Source: a virus. From it: a stretch of 54,808 nt of DNA. Location of the stretch: positions 1 through 54,808 of the IMG/VR virus record IMGVR_UViG_3300047995_000105. One strand, 5' to 3'. The position numbers and the translations under genes were made by a program. Shown piece after piece: positions 8,553 through 16,896 of the stretch. Under the pieces are notes generated by a model. The model did no database searches, had not been told where the DNA came from, and saw only the letters and a list, made by a program, of their open reading frames with translations. How positions within the stretch are numbered: position 1 is the stretch's first letter; every line of letters begins with the position of its first letter.

Positions 8553-9598
8553 TGTTTGGTACACGTTTTTATAACGAAACAATGAAACGAGCAGTTTCAA
8601 TATTTGGAACTTTGTTCAATAACATTGACGTTGCTGATATTAAAACAGACGGAACTGTTTTGAATATAAGAAAGGTTCCCATAAGTTATGGCCCAAAAGC
8701 AAAGTTTCTTGCGAGACTTCAAAACGAAACAAATCTGAATGACGGAAACAGAACTGCTATCTCATTACCTAGAATAGCATTTGAAATTTCAGGTATCGAA
8801 TACGATACGTCTAGACAAAACAATAAACTAATTAGAAATACTAAGAATACTCAAGAGACTGATAAAGTCAATCGTAGGTTTCAATATGCACCTGCACCAT
8901 ATAATATAAACTTTACATTGTCTGTAATGGCAAACAAGATGAATGACGCATTACAGATAGTAGAACAGATACTTCCATATTTTCAACCCGATTACACAGT
9001 CACCATGAAAATGATAGACGATATGTCTGATAATAGAGACGTTCCTGTCATTTTAAATTCAGTATCGTTTGAAGATACTTATCAAGGTGGTTTCGAGGAA
9101 AGACGTACAATTACATATGACTTAGAATTTCAAATGCAGTTATACTTTTTTGGCCCTGTTTATCAAGGTAAGATTATTAAAAACGTTATCGAAAGAGATT
9201 ACATTGGTGACGGTAATACAGGATTTACATCTTCCGAAATAACTAGCGCAGGTCTTGTAAAAGAAGTTAAAAGTTATGAACCTGCATTTGAAAATAGAAC
9301 TAACAATGCGGTTTCAAATTCTTCAACAGTTACATTTACAACAGCACTAGACGCTGATATAAGTGTAGGAGACGAAGTATTTGGAACTGGAAATACAACT
9401 AATCCAACTATAAGTAGTATTGCAACTGATAAACTAAGTATGGTTCTTAGTGCAAATATTACTCTTGACGCAAACAAGAGTTTGAAATTTGTTGGTTCAG
9501 TAAATACTAATGATACGTTTGTAGTAGCGGAAACAGTTTCATTCTATGACGATGGAACAAACAAAACCTACACAGACAACTTAACAGATGATGCATAA
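8552..9598 (+). CDS. 15: Proximal tail sheath stabiliser gp15
   Basis: A 348-residue homologue of T4 gp15, the tail terminator hexamer that caps the sheath and tube and binds the neck. The N-terminal MFGTRFYNETMKRAVSIFGTLFNNI is diagnostic. T4 gp15 is 272 residues. Here about 75 extra C-terminal residues form a Ser/Thr-rich beta region (SVGDEVFGTGNTTNPTIS) of a kind also seen in gp14, possibly an added Ig-like or surface domain. The start overlaps the gp14 stop by one base. Confidence 0.9.
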   Translation: MFGTRFYNETMKRAVSIFGTLFNNIDVADIKTDGTVLNIRKVPISYGPKAKFLARLQNETNLNDGNRTAISLPRIAFEISGIEYDTSRQNNKLIRNTKNTQETDKVNRRFQYAPAPYNINFTLSVMANKMNDALQIVEQILPYFQPDYTVTMKMIDDMSDNRDVPVILNSVSFEDTYQGGFEERRTITYDLEFQMQLYFFGPVYQGKIIKNVIERDYIGDGNTGFTSSEITSAGLVKEVKSYEPAFENRTNNAVSNSSTVTFTTALDADISVGDEVFGTGNTTNPTISSIATDKLSMVLSANITLDANKSLKFVGSVNTNDTFVVAETVSFYDDGTNKTYTDNLTDDA

Positions 9599-9600
9599 TT

Positions 9601-10014
9601 ATGACAAAAAAAGTAGACGAAAAGTTAAACGACTTGCTCGATATTAACACCTCTTTAAAAAAAGAAACCAAAGCGGTTCCTGTGATTCGACCTGATAAAG
9701 AGCAGAACATAGAGACTGACTACAGGTATGCGAGAGAACACCTCTACGACCTCATAGAACGAGGCCAAGACGCAATTGACGGTATCCTAGACCTATCTAA
9801 AGAGACAGAACACCCACGTGCCTACGAGGTTGCAGGACAGTTAATTAAGACTGTAGGGGAAACTGCAGAGAAACTTATAGACCTTCAAAGTAAAATGAAG
9901 AAACTAGAACAAGACGATACTAAAATCAGAGACCAACATAATCATTTATACGTGGGGTCAACCAGTGAACTACAAAAGTTCCTAAAGAAAAATAATGGTA
10001 CAAGCGAAGAATGA
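9601..10014 (+). CDS. 16: Terminase small subunit gp16
   Basis: A 137-residue, mostly helical protein matching T4 gp16. Its core is YAREHLYDLIERGQDAIDGILDLSKETEHPRAYEVAGQLIKTV, followed by a coiled coil (EKLIDLQSKMKKLEQ) that mediates ring oligomerisation in the family. gp16 recognises DNA for packaging and stimulates the gp17 ATPase. It sits two bases after gp15, and its 3' end overlaps the terminase large subunit gene by 20 bases, consistent with coupled synthesis of both subunits. Confidence 0.9.
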   Translation: MTKKVDEKLNDLLDINTSLKKETKAVPVIRPDKEQNIETDYRYAREHLYDLIERGQDAIDGILDLSKETEHPRAYEVAGQLIKTVGETAEKLIDLQSKMKKLEQDDTKIRDQHNHLYVGSTSELQKFLKKNNGTSEE

Positions 10015-11596
10015 AGGTTATCTAGGCAACACGCAAATTAAACGTGTTGGTATAGAAACCAAATATACAGAAGAAGAGTTAGCGGAATACATGAAGTGTT
10101 CCAAAGACCCATGCCATTTTATTGAACAATACACACAGATTATCTCTCTTGACGAAGGTATGGTTCCATTCAAACTTCGTGGATATCAGGATAAACTAAT
10201 TCAACATTACGACAGTAATAGATTCAGTGTCGTACTTGCAAGTAGACAGAGTGGTAAATCAATCACCTCATGTGCATATCTATTGTGGTTCTTATTGTTC
10301 CACCCCGAAGTAACTGTAGCTGTACTTGCAAACAAAGGTGCGATTGCGAGAGAAATGATAGCACGTATCGTAACTATGTTAGAGTCTGTTCCATTTTTCT
10401 TACAGCCAGGCGTAAAGATTTTAAACAAAGGTAATATAGAGTTTGGTAACGATAGTAAGGTTGTTGCAGCTGCAACTTCCAGTAGTAGTATCCGTGGACT
10501 CTCAATAAATATGTTGTACCTTGATGAGTTTGCATTCGTAGACGATGCAGAGACATTCTATACTGCAACATATCCCGTTATTACATCAGGTAAAGATTCA
10601 AAGGTTATTATTACTTCCACTGCAAACGGTGTGGGTAATATGTTTCATAAAATATACGAGAGTGCAGTACATGGACAATCAGAATACAAAGACTTCACAA
10701 TTAACTGGTATGACGTGCCAGGCAGAGACGAAGCATGGAAAGAACAAACAATTGCAAACACCTCAGAAGCACAGTTTGAACAAGAGTACGGAAACTCGTT
10801 TTTGGGAACTGGTAACACTCTCATTAACTCGAATACTTTACTTGGGTTAAAAGCATATGACCCTGAATGGTCAAAAGAAGAATTCTACATGTATGAAAAA
10901 CCCATAGAAGGTCACCAATATGTTATGTGTTGTGACGTTGCGAAAGGGAGAGGTATCGACTTCTCAACGTTTAGTATCTTTGACGTATCTTCTAAACCAT
11001 TCAAACAAGTTGCGACATTTAGAAACTCTTTAATATCACCATTATTGTTTCCCGATTTGATTGCAAAGTATGGTAAAGCATATAATGACGCAACTGTTAT
11101 CATAGAAAACAATAATGAAGGAAGTATTGTTGCGTCACAATTGCATTATGATTTAGAATATCCTAATGTTTTCGTACAAGGACAACTAAAAGCAGAAGAT
11201 ATTGGTGTAACAATGTCTAGAAAAATCAAAAGAATTGGTTGTTCTACATTAAAAGAACTATTAGAAGAAGATAGATTGCAATTATTAGACAGATGGACTA
11301 TCACTGAGCTCATGACTTTTGTAAATAAGGGTAGAAGCTTTGAGGCTGATAGAGGTTATCATGACGATATGGTAATGACATGTGTACTATTTTCATGGTT
11401 TGTAACTACAGATTACTTCTATCATTTAACAAATTATCAAGTCAAAGAGTTGTTATATTCTGAACAGCAGAAACTTATTGAAGAGGATATGTTACCTGCA
11501 GGGATTTTCGGGGACAGACCGATAGAAGAAGAGTCTTTTGTAGATAGTTCAGGGGATAGGTGGTTTGCTGACCCGTTAGACAATATAAAGTTATAA
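9995..11596 (+). CDS. 17: Terminase large subunit gp17
   Basis: A 533-residue packaging motor with an N-terminal ATPase and C-terminal nuclease. Walker A is SRQSGKS near residue 80. Walker B is MLYLDEFAFV near 172, with the catalytic Glu. The coupling motif is TSTANG near 205. RNase H-like nuclease carboxylates appear in DVAKGRGIDFS (~314), IIENNNEG (~370) and YHDDMVM (~457). The length is below T4 gp17 (610), as is usual for marine relatives. It pumps DNA into the prohead through the gp20 portal and cuts headful concatemers. Confidence 0.95.
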   Translation: MVQAKNEGYLGNTQIKRVGIETKYTEEELAEYMKCSKDPCHFIEQYTQIISLDEGMVPFKLRGYQDKLIQHYDSNRFSVVLASRQSGKSITSCAYLLWFLLFHPEVTVAVLANKGAIAREMIARIVTMLESVPFFLQPGVKILNKGNIEFGNDSKVVAAATSSSSIRGLSINMLYLDEFAFVDDAETFYTATYPVITSGKDSKVIITSTANGVGNMFHKIYESAVHGQSEYKDFTINWYDVPGRDEAWKEQTIANTSEAQFEQEYGNSFLGTGNTLINSNTLLGLKAYDPEWSKEEFYMYEKPIEGHQYVMCCDVAKGRGIDFSTFSIFDVSSKPFKQVATFRNSLISPLLFPDLIAKYGKAYNDATVIIENNNEGSIVASQLHYDLEYPNVFVQGQLKAEDIGVTMSRKIKRIGCSTLKELLEEDRLQLLDRWTITELMTFVNKGRSFEADRGYHDDMVMTCVLFSWFVTTDYFYHLTNYQVKELLYSEQQKLIEEDMLPAGIFGDRPIEEESFVDSSGDRWFADPLDNIKL

Positions 11597-11599
11597 ATA
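11592..11599 (+). promoter_or_regulatory. Late promoter TATAAATA of gene 18
   Basis: A perfect late promoter element overlapping the gp17 stop. Start is predicted near 11605, giving a leader of ~34 bases with an AGGAG before the sheath gene. Confidence 0.8.
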
Positions 11600-11638
11600 A
11601 AACAGTAAACAACTTTTGACATTAACAGGAGAAAAAGT

Positions 11639-13669
11639 ATGGCATTTCAAGTATCACCAGGCGTACAGGTTAAAGAGATTGACCTTACAAATGTTGTGCC
11701 TGCAGTATCCAGTACAACTGGTGCTTTCGCAGGGACATTCCAATGGGGCCCTGTTGATGAAGTAGTAACAATTTCAGACCAAAAGGGACTAGTAGAGAAT
11801 TTTCACGAACCTGCTAACACCAACGGAGCTGCAGAGGACTACTATTCAGCTGAAGGATTTTTAAGATATGGTTCTTCTCTAAGAGTAGTTAGAATAAACT
11901 CTACAGGATTGTTTAGTGCGAATTCAGCTGGACATGGTTCAACGCTAATAAAGAATAGTGACGAATATGTTCAATCTTACCAAAGTGGTGCCTTATCAGG
12001 TACAGCAGGAAGGTGGGTAGCCCGTCACGCAGGAGTTTTAGGAAACTCCTTAAAAGTATCTGTTTGTTCAACAGCAACTGCCTTCGAGACAGACAACGCT
12101 GGAACATCTACAGGAAATAACGCAGTTGGAGCGCTTTCAATAACAGGTGTTGCAAACGCAACTACATTGTTTAGAGTAAGAGATATTATCACATTTGATA
12201 ATCACTTAGGACAAGAATACAGAATTACCGCAAGTTCAGGTACAACTCTTACTATTGAAGCAATTAACCAACCTGCAAACACAGGATTAACAACAGCAGT
12301 TGACGGTTCAAGTACACCAGTCAATATAAACAGGAAATGGGAGTTCCATTCTTTCTTTGATAAAGCTCCAGGCACTTCCGCATCTGCAGCTGCTGTCGGT
12401 GCATCATTAGACGAATGTCACGTAGTAGTAAGTGACGAAGACGGTGTGTGGAGTGGAACTCAAAACGAAGTTCTAGAAACATTCGGTTTCGTATCACTTG
12501 CAAGTGACGCTAAAGACGCTCAAGGTGCATCAAACTACTACAGAGACGTAATTGAAAGAAAATCAACATACGTATACTGGGCAGGTCACTCTACAGGAGA
12601 TGACGGTTCACCAGTAACTGGTACTCACGATAGTGGTAATGAACACAGAACATTAGCAGAATCTTTATCAGATGGTTTCGGTGTAATGACTCTTCCAGTA
12701 AATGACACACTTTCAGGTGGTTCAAATGGTAGAATGCCAACAGCCGCTGAGAAGTTCGGTGCATGGTCAACACACTTCGGTGACGCTGAAACAGTAGATA
12801 TCTCATTCTTAATCGTAGGTTCTTCAAGAACTGATAACGGTTCGGGAACAGAACAAGATATCTTAACAGATTGGACAACTTTAACAAACCAAGCGATTCT
12901 TCTTTGTGAATCTAGAAAAGATTGTATGGCAATCGTATCACCAAGAAAGAATGACGTAGTTGGAGTTTCCTCAGAATCAACACAATCCGCAAATGTAATT
13001 GCCTCCGCTAATACTGCAACAAGTTCTTCTTATTCAGTTATGGATAGTGGTTGGTTATACATTTACGAAAGATATAACGACAAATACTGTTGGATTCCAG
13101 GCAATGGACATACTGCAGGTCTAATGGCAAGAAGTGACTTATTAAGAGACCCATGGTTCTCACCTGCTGGTTTCTCAAGAGGTCAATACTTAGGTGTAAC
13201 TAAACTTGCATTTAATCCTTCACAATCGTCTAGAGACGACTTATACAGTGCAAGGGTTAACCCAATTGTTACATTCCCAGGCCAAGGAACAGTCCTATTT
13301 GGTGACAAAACTATGTTATCAACACCTTCTGCATTCGATAGAATCAATGTAAGAAGATTGTTCATAGTCCTAGAAAAGGCAATCGCAACTGCCGCTAAAG
13401 CACAACTCTTTGAATTCAATGACGCATTCACAAGAGCACAGTTTAGAGCTGCTGTAGAACCTTTCTTAAGAGACGTGAAGAACAGACGTGGTCTTGTAGA
13501 TTTCCAAGTATTATGTGACGAAACAAACAACACTGATAGTGTTATCGATAGAAATGAATTTGTATGTTCTATCTTCGTTAAACCTAACAGGTCGATTAAC
13601 TTCATTACATTGAACTTTGTTGCCGCTAGAAGTGGTGTAGAGTTTAGTGAATTATACGGTGCAGTCTAA
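11639..13669 (+). CDS. 18: Tail sheath protein gp18
   Basis: A 676-residue contractile sheath subunit. The N-terminus FQVSPGVQVKEIDLTNVVPAVSSTTGAFAG is the conserved gp18 start. The C-terminal ~250 residues (from DLLRDPWFSPAGFSRG through RDVKNRRGLVDFQV to RSINFITLNFVA) form the conserved sheath core that provides strand exchange between subunits. The less conserved middle (residues ~110-330) is the surface-protrusion region. It has its own late promoter and a strong AGGAG. gp19 follows after 11 bases. Confidence 0.95.
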   Translation: MAFQVSPGVQVKEIDLTNVVPAVSSTTGAFAGTFQWGPVDEVVTISDQKGLVENFHEPANTNGAAEDYYSAEGFLRYGSSLRVVRINSTGLFSANSAGHGSTLIKNSDEYVQSYQSGALSGTAGRWVARHAGVLGNSLKVSVCSTATAFETDNAGTSTGNNAVGALSITGVANATTLFRVRDIITFDNHLGQEYRITASSGTTLTIEAINQPANTGLTTAVDGSSTPVNINRKWEFHSFFDKAPGTSASAAAVGASLDECHVVVSDEDGVWSGTQNEVLETFGFVSLASDAKDAQGASNYYRDVIERKSTYVYWAGHSTGDDGSPVTGTHDSGNEHRTLAESLSDGFGVMTLPVNDTLSGGSNGRMPTAAEKFGAWSTHFGDAETVDISFLIVGSSRTDNGSGTEQDILTDWTTLTNQAILLCESRKDCMAIVSPRKNDVVGVSSESTQSANVIASANTATSSSYSVMDSGWLYIYERYNDKYCWIPGNGHTAGLMARSDLLRDPWFSPAGFSRGQYLGVTKLAFNPSQSSRDDLYSARVNPIVTFPGQGTVLFGDKTMLSTPSAFDRINVRRLFIVLEKAIATAAKAQLFEFNDAFTRAQFRAAVEPFLRDVKNRRGLVDFQVLCDETNNTDSVIDRNEFVCSIFVKPNRSINFITLNFVAARSGVEFSELYGAV

Positions 13670-13680
13670 GGGAGAAATAA

Positions 13681-14178
13681 ATGGCAACAATAGATGAATT
13701 TAAAGCGCAACTAATCGCTGGTGGCCCTAGAGCTAATAGGTTCCGAGTCTTCATACCTAGAACAGGTAATAAGATAGAGTTTCTATGTCAAGCTGCTCAG
13801 ATTCCCGCTATGACTGTCGGTCAGGTCACAGTTCCATTCAGAGGAATGAACTTGAAACTTGCTGGAGACAGAACCTTTGAACCATGGGCAGTTACTGTAA
13901 TCAACGATGTTGAATTCAGTGTAAGAAATGCCCTAGAATCATGGCAGTTGGATATCAGTCAGTTAGACTCAGGTATCGGTGCGATTAATAACGATTACTT
14001 GTTATCACGAGCATTCGTTGAACAGTTAAACAAAGATGACTCAGTCCTTGCGAGATACGAATTCTTCAATATGTTCCCTCAAAATATCGGTGGTATTGAA
14101 CTGAATATGGGAACTGCTGACGAAGTTGAAACTTTTGAAGTTTCATTTGACTATTCTCACTGGGAAAGAGTTATTTAA
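13681..14178 (+). CDS. 19: Tail tube protein gp19
   Basis: A 165-residue homologue of T4 gp19 (163 residues), the hexameric inner tube subunit. FKAQLIAGGPRANRFRVFIP at the N-terminus, FLCQAAQIPAMTVGQVTVPFRG, and the terminal ETFEVSFDYSHWERV are standard. The tube serves as a ruler for sheath assembly and as the DNA conduit. It is preceded by GGGAG and cotranscribed with gp18. The window also holds a related tail protein at 19915. Confidence 0.94.
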   Translation: MATIDEFKAQLIAGGPRANRFRVFIPRTGNKIEFLCQAAQIPAMTVGQVTVPFRGMNLKLAGDRTFEPWAVTVINDVEFSVRNALESWQLDISQLDSGIGAINNDYLLSRAFVEQLNKDDSVLARYEFFNMFPQNIGGIELNMGTADEVETFEVSFDYSHWERVI

Positions 14179-14207
14179 TTAAAGTGAAATACACCCTTTT
14201 AGGGGAG

Positions 14208-14215
14208 TATAAATA
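14208..14215 (+). promoter_or_regulatory. Late promoter TATAAATA directly before gene 20
   Basis: A perfect TATAAATA five bases before the portal ATG, predicting a leaderless late mRNA. The only Shine-Dalgarno-like sequence (GGGGAG, 14202-14207) lies upstream of the promoter, so it would be present only in read-through RNA from genes 18-19. Confidence 0.75.
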
Positions 14216-14220
14216 TTAGT

Positions 14221-15756
14221 ATGGAAATTTTTGGGTTTGAAATATCCCGTAAAAAGGATGAACTACGAAGCATAGAGGTGTCTAAGGCACCTTCCTTCGT
14301 CCCCCCTGTTGAAGATGACGGTACACCCGTCATTCAACAACAACCAGGCGGGTTCATATCAGGTGGAGCATATGGTTCCTACATTGATATGGAAGGTGGT
14401 ATCAAGAATGAGGTTGGTCTCATTACAAGATACCGTGAAATATCTCTAATCCCTGAGTGTGACTCAGCGATTGAAGATATTGTTAATGAGTGTATTACAT
14501 CGGATTCTCAAGACAAGATTGTATCACTCGACCTCAGAAACGTAAAACTTTCTGATAGTATCAAAAACAAGATACATGACGAGTTTAATCATATTCTTGC
14601 CTTAATGAAGTTCAATCAGAACTCTCACGAATTATTCCGAAAATGGTACATAGATGGAAGGATATACTTCCATAAGGTCGTTGACGGCAAACGTCCGAAA
14701 GCAGGTATTGTAGACCTAAGAAACATTGACCCACTTAAAATTAAGAAGGTCAGAAATGTAATCAAAGGTAAATCGGACAAAGCAGGTGTTGACGTAATAA
14801 AACAAGTTGAAGAATTTTTTGTCTTCAACGATAAAGGTTTTGATAAATCTTCAGCGAATGACGGAACGTCCGTGAAGATTGCTCCCGAAGCAGTATCATA
14901 TACTACATCGGGTTTATTAGACTACACAAAGAACGTAGTCATTGGGTATCTTCATAAAGCATTGAAGACTGCAAACCAGTTATCAATGATGGAAGACGCA
15001 CTAGTTATCTATAGGATATCACGTGCACCCGAAAGAAGGATTTTCTACATTGACGTAGGTAACCTTCCAAAGGCAAAAGCAGAACAGTATTTGTCTGAGG
15101 TTATGAACAAGTATAGAAATAAACTTGTTTACAATGCAGACACAGGTGAAATCAAAGATGATAGAAAACATATGTCTATGTTGGAAGATTTTTGGTTACC
15201 TAGGAGAGAAGGTGGACGTGGGACAGAGATAACAACTTTGCCAGGCGGACAAAATCTCTCGGAGATAGAAGACATTGAATACTTTAAGTCGAAGTTATAC
15301 AAGAGTTTAAGTATTCCAGCTTCTAGAATGGAAGCAGACGCAGGATTCAATTTGGGACGTGCGTCCGAAATCCAAAGAGATGAACTTAAGTTTAATAAGT
15401 TCACGAATAGACTTCAAAAGAAGTTTAGTAGAGTATTTGTTGACGTTTTAAGAACTCAATTGATACTAAAAGAAATTGTAAGTGGCGAAGAATTTGACAA
15501 AATGGTCAAAGACTTCGTACAGTTTGATTATGCTAGCGATAACCACTTCGCAGAGTTGAAAGACGCTGAAATTATGCGTGAGAGACTTGAGACTTTATCA
15601 ACCGTAGACGAGTATGTTGGTAAGTATTATTCTCAGGAGTTTGTACGTAAGAATATCTTAATGCAAACAGAAGAAGAAATGAAACTTATGGACAAACAAA
15701 TGGAAGACGAGGGTGGAGACGAAGAAGGTGGTGACGATGAATTTGGGGGATTTTAA
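14221..15756 (+). CDS. 20: Portal protein gp20
   Basis: A 511-residue homologue of T4 gp20 (524), the dodecameric portal at the unique head vertex that nucleates head assembly and carries DNA during packaging. Diagnostic segments: GGAYGSYIDMEGGIKNEVGLITRYREI near residue 45, the wing/stem region with KSLSIPASRMEADAGFNLGRASEIQRDELKFNKF, and an acidic C-terminal tail rich in Asp/Glu/Gly. Genes for the prohead core follow at once. Translation may be leaderless from the promoter at 14208, or use GGGGAG at 14202 on long transcripts. Confidence 0.95.
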   Translation: MEIFGFEISRKKDELRSIEVSKAPSFVPPVEDDGTPVIQQQPGGFISGGAYGSYIDMEGGIKNEVGLITRYREISLIPECDSAIEDIVNECITSDSQDKIVSLDLRNVKLSDSIKNKIHDEFNHILALMKFNQNSHELFRKWYIDGRIYFHKVVDGKRPKAGIVDLRNIDPLKIKKVRNVIKGKSDKAGVDVIKQVEEFFVFNDKGFDKSSANDGTSVKIAPEAVSYTTSGLLDYTKNVVIGYLHKALKTANQLSMMEDALVIYRISRAPERRIFYIDVGNLPKAKAEQYLSEVMNKYRNKLVYNADTGEIKDDRKHMSMLEDFWLPRREGGRGTEITTLPGGQNLSEIEDIEYFKSKLYKSLSIPASRMEADAGFNLGRASEIQRDELKFNKFTNRLQKKFSRVFVDVLRTQLILKEIVSGEEFDKMVKDFVQFDYASDNHFAELKDAEIMRERLETLSTVDEYVGKYYSQEFVRKNILMQTEEEMKLMDKQMEDEGGDEEGGDDEFGGF

Positions 15757-15759
15757 TAA

Positions 15760-15939
15760 ATGACTGAAATAGCAAAAAAGATAGTTGACGAAATAGAACA
15801 AGGTAAGTTGCAAGACGCTAAGGATTCTATTTTTGACGGCATTAAAGAGAAAGCTGCCCAAGCAGTGGACATGAAGAGAGTGGAAGCAACGGTTGATTGG
15901 ATGAAAAATGAACCTGAAGCTACAGCAGAGGAAGAGTAA
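15760..15939 (+). CDS. Small prohead core protein, gp67-like
   Basis: A 59-residue ORF in the gap between portal and the next gene, starting MTEIAKKIVDEIEQG and ending EATAEEE. It is fully helical with an acidic tail. Position (20-67-68-21), size (T4 gp67 is ~80 residues), an N-terminal amphipathic helix with DAKDSIFDGI and the acidic C-terminus all fit gp67, an internal prohead core component that gp21 cleaves. GGGGGA lies ~10 bases upstream. It runs directly into the next ATG (15940) with no gap. Identification is by synteny and composition, since sequence identity in this family is low. Confidence 0.7.
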   Translation: MTEIAKKIVDEIEQGKLQDAKDSIFDGIKEKAAQAVDMKRVEATVDWMKNEPEATAEEE

Positions 15940-16236
15940 ATGAAATCTTTTGCATCTATATCAAGAGAACTTTATGAGGCGAAATTTAAGTTGCCTAAAA
16001 AACATAAAGAACTTAAAGTAGATACAATGAAAACTGGTGGAAAGACCTACAACATTACCTATAGTAAAATGGGTAAAGACATTTACGCATTCGTTAATAA
16101 TAATGAAACAGGGCCTTACAAGGACTTGAAGGACGCAGAAAAATCTGTGAAGGAATTATCCAAACTCTTTAAACAAATGAATTTTGAAGGGGTAACAGAA
16201 GAGGAAATTTTCAATGAAATTAATTTCAGAGTATAA
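15940..16236 (+). CDS. Small head protein, gp68 position
   Basis: A 98-residue basic protein (MKSFASISRELYEAKF...) with a compact middle: TMKTGGKTYNITYSKMGKDIYAFVNNNETGPY. The MKSF..I.RE.YEAK N-terminus resembles the short leaders found on proteins that are cut by the prohead protease in marine T4-like phages. It occupies the locus of T4 gene 68 (prohead core), but the residues are not clearly homologous to gp68, so only the location supports that role. It overlaps gene 21 by 23 bases. Confidence 0.6.
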   Translation: MKSFASISRELYEAKFKLPKKHKELKVDTMKTGGKTYNITYSKMGKDIYAFVNNNETGPYKDLKDAEKSVKELSKLFKQMNFEGVTEEEIFNEINFRV

Positions 16237-16858
16237 CGAAGCAAAACCATTAATCGAATCAAAAGAAAATGGTAAAAAAGATTACTTTATCGAAGGTGTC
16301 TTTATGCAAGCAGACATAAAGAATCGTAACGGAAGAATCTATCCCAAAGAAATCATGGCAAAAGAAGTCAATCGTTACGTAAAAGAATTCGTAAACGAAC
16401 AAAGAGCATTCGGTGAGTTAGGACACCCCGAAGGGCCAACAATCAATTTAGACAAAGTATCCCACATGATTACCGAACTTCACGAAGACGGTAGTAATTG
16501 GGTAGGTAAAGCAAAAATTTTGAGCACTCCAAATGGTGAGATTGTAAAAAATCTTATCAATGACGGTGCAAAACTAGGTGTCTCTTCAAGAGGACTTGGT
16601 TCATTAGAACAAAAATCAGACGCACAGTATGTGAAGTCGGACTTTCAACTTGCAACTGCAGGTGATATTGTCGCAGACCCTTCAGCGCCAGATGCCTTCG
16701 TAGACGGTATCATGGAAGGTGTTGAGTGGATTATGGACAATGGAATCCTAAAAAGACAAGAAATGGAGTCTATGAGAGAAGTTTTAAAGAACGAAAAGCA
16801 GGTTAGACTTGAAGAAACAAAAATTAATTTATGGAAAACGTTCGTTAAGAACTTATAA
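16214..16858 (+). CDS. 21: Prohead core protease gp21
   Basis: A 214-residue serine protease of the T4 gp21 / herpesvirus assemblin-like family (S77/U9). Motifs: FIEGVFMQADIKNRNGRIYP at the substrate-strand region, the catalytic His in FGELGHPEGP (~residue 75), and the catalytic Ser in KLGVSSRGLG (~120). The protease is packaged in the prohead core, degrades gp22 and trims gp23 during head maturation. It follows the small core proteins with overlap. A late promoter for gene 22 lies directly after it. Confidence 0.93.
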   Translation: MKLISEYNEAKPLIESKENGKKDYFIEGVFMQADIKNRNGRIYPKEIMAKEVNRYVKEFVNEQRAFGELGHPEGPTINLDKVSHMITELHEDGSNWVGKAKILSTPNGEIVKNLINDGAKLGVSSRGLGSLEQKSDAQYVKSDFQLATAGDIVADPSAPDAFVDGIMEGVEWIMDNGILKRQEMESMREVLKNEKQVRLEETKINLWKTFVKNL

Positions 16859-16860
16859 CA

Positions 16861-16868
16861 TATAAATA
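16861..16868 (+). promoter_or_regulatory. Late promoter TATAAATA of gene 22
   Basis: A perfect TATAAATA two bases after the gp21 stop. Start is predicted near 16874, leaving a short leader with ACAGGAG before gp22. It would also serve gp23, which has no promoter of its own in the 20-base gap. Confidence 0.8.
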
Positions 16869-16896
16869 AAAAAGTAAACTCAAACAGGAGAAAAAT

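Noticed and set aside
12591-13605. Antisense ORFs of 98-140 codons within gp18 and many others on the - strand
   Set aside because: No start sites or RBS, no domains. They overlap well-supported + strand genes and reflect codon usage of the real gene.
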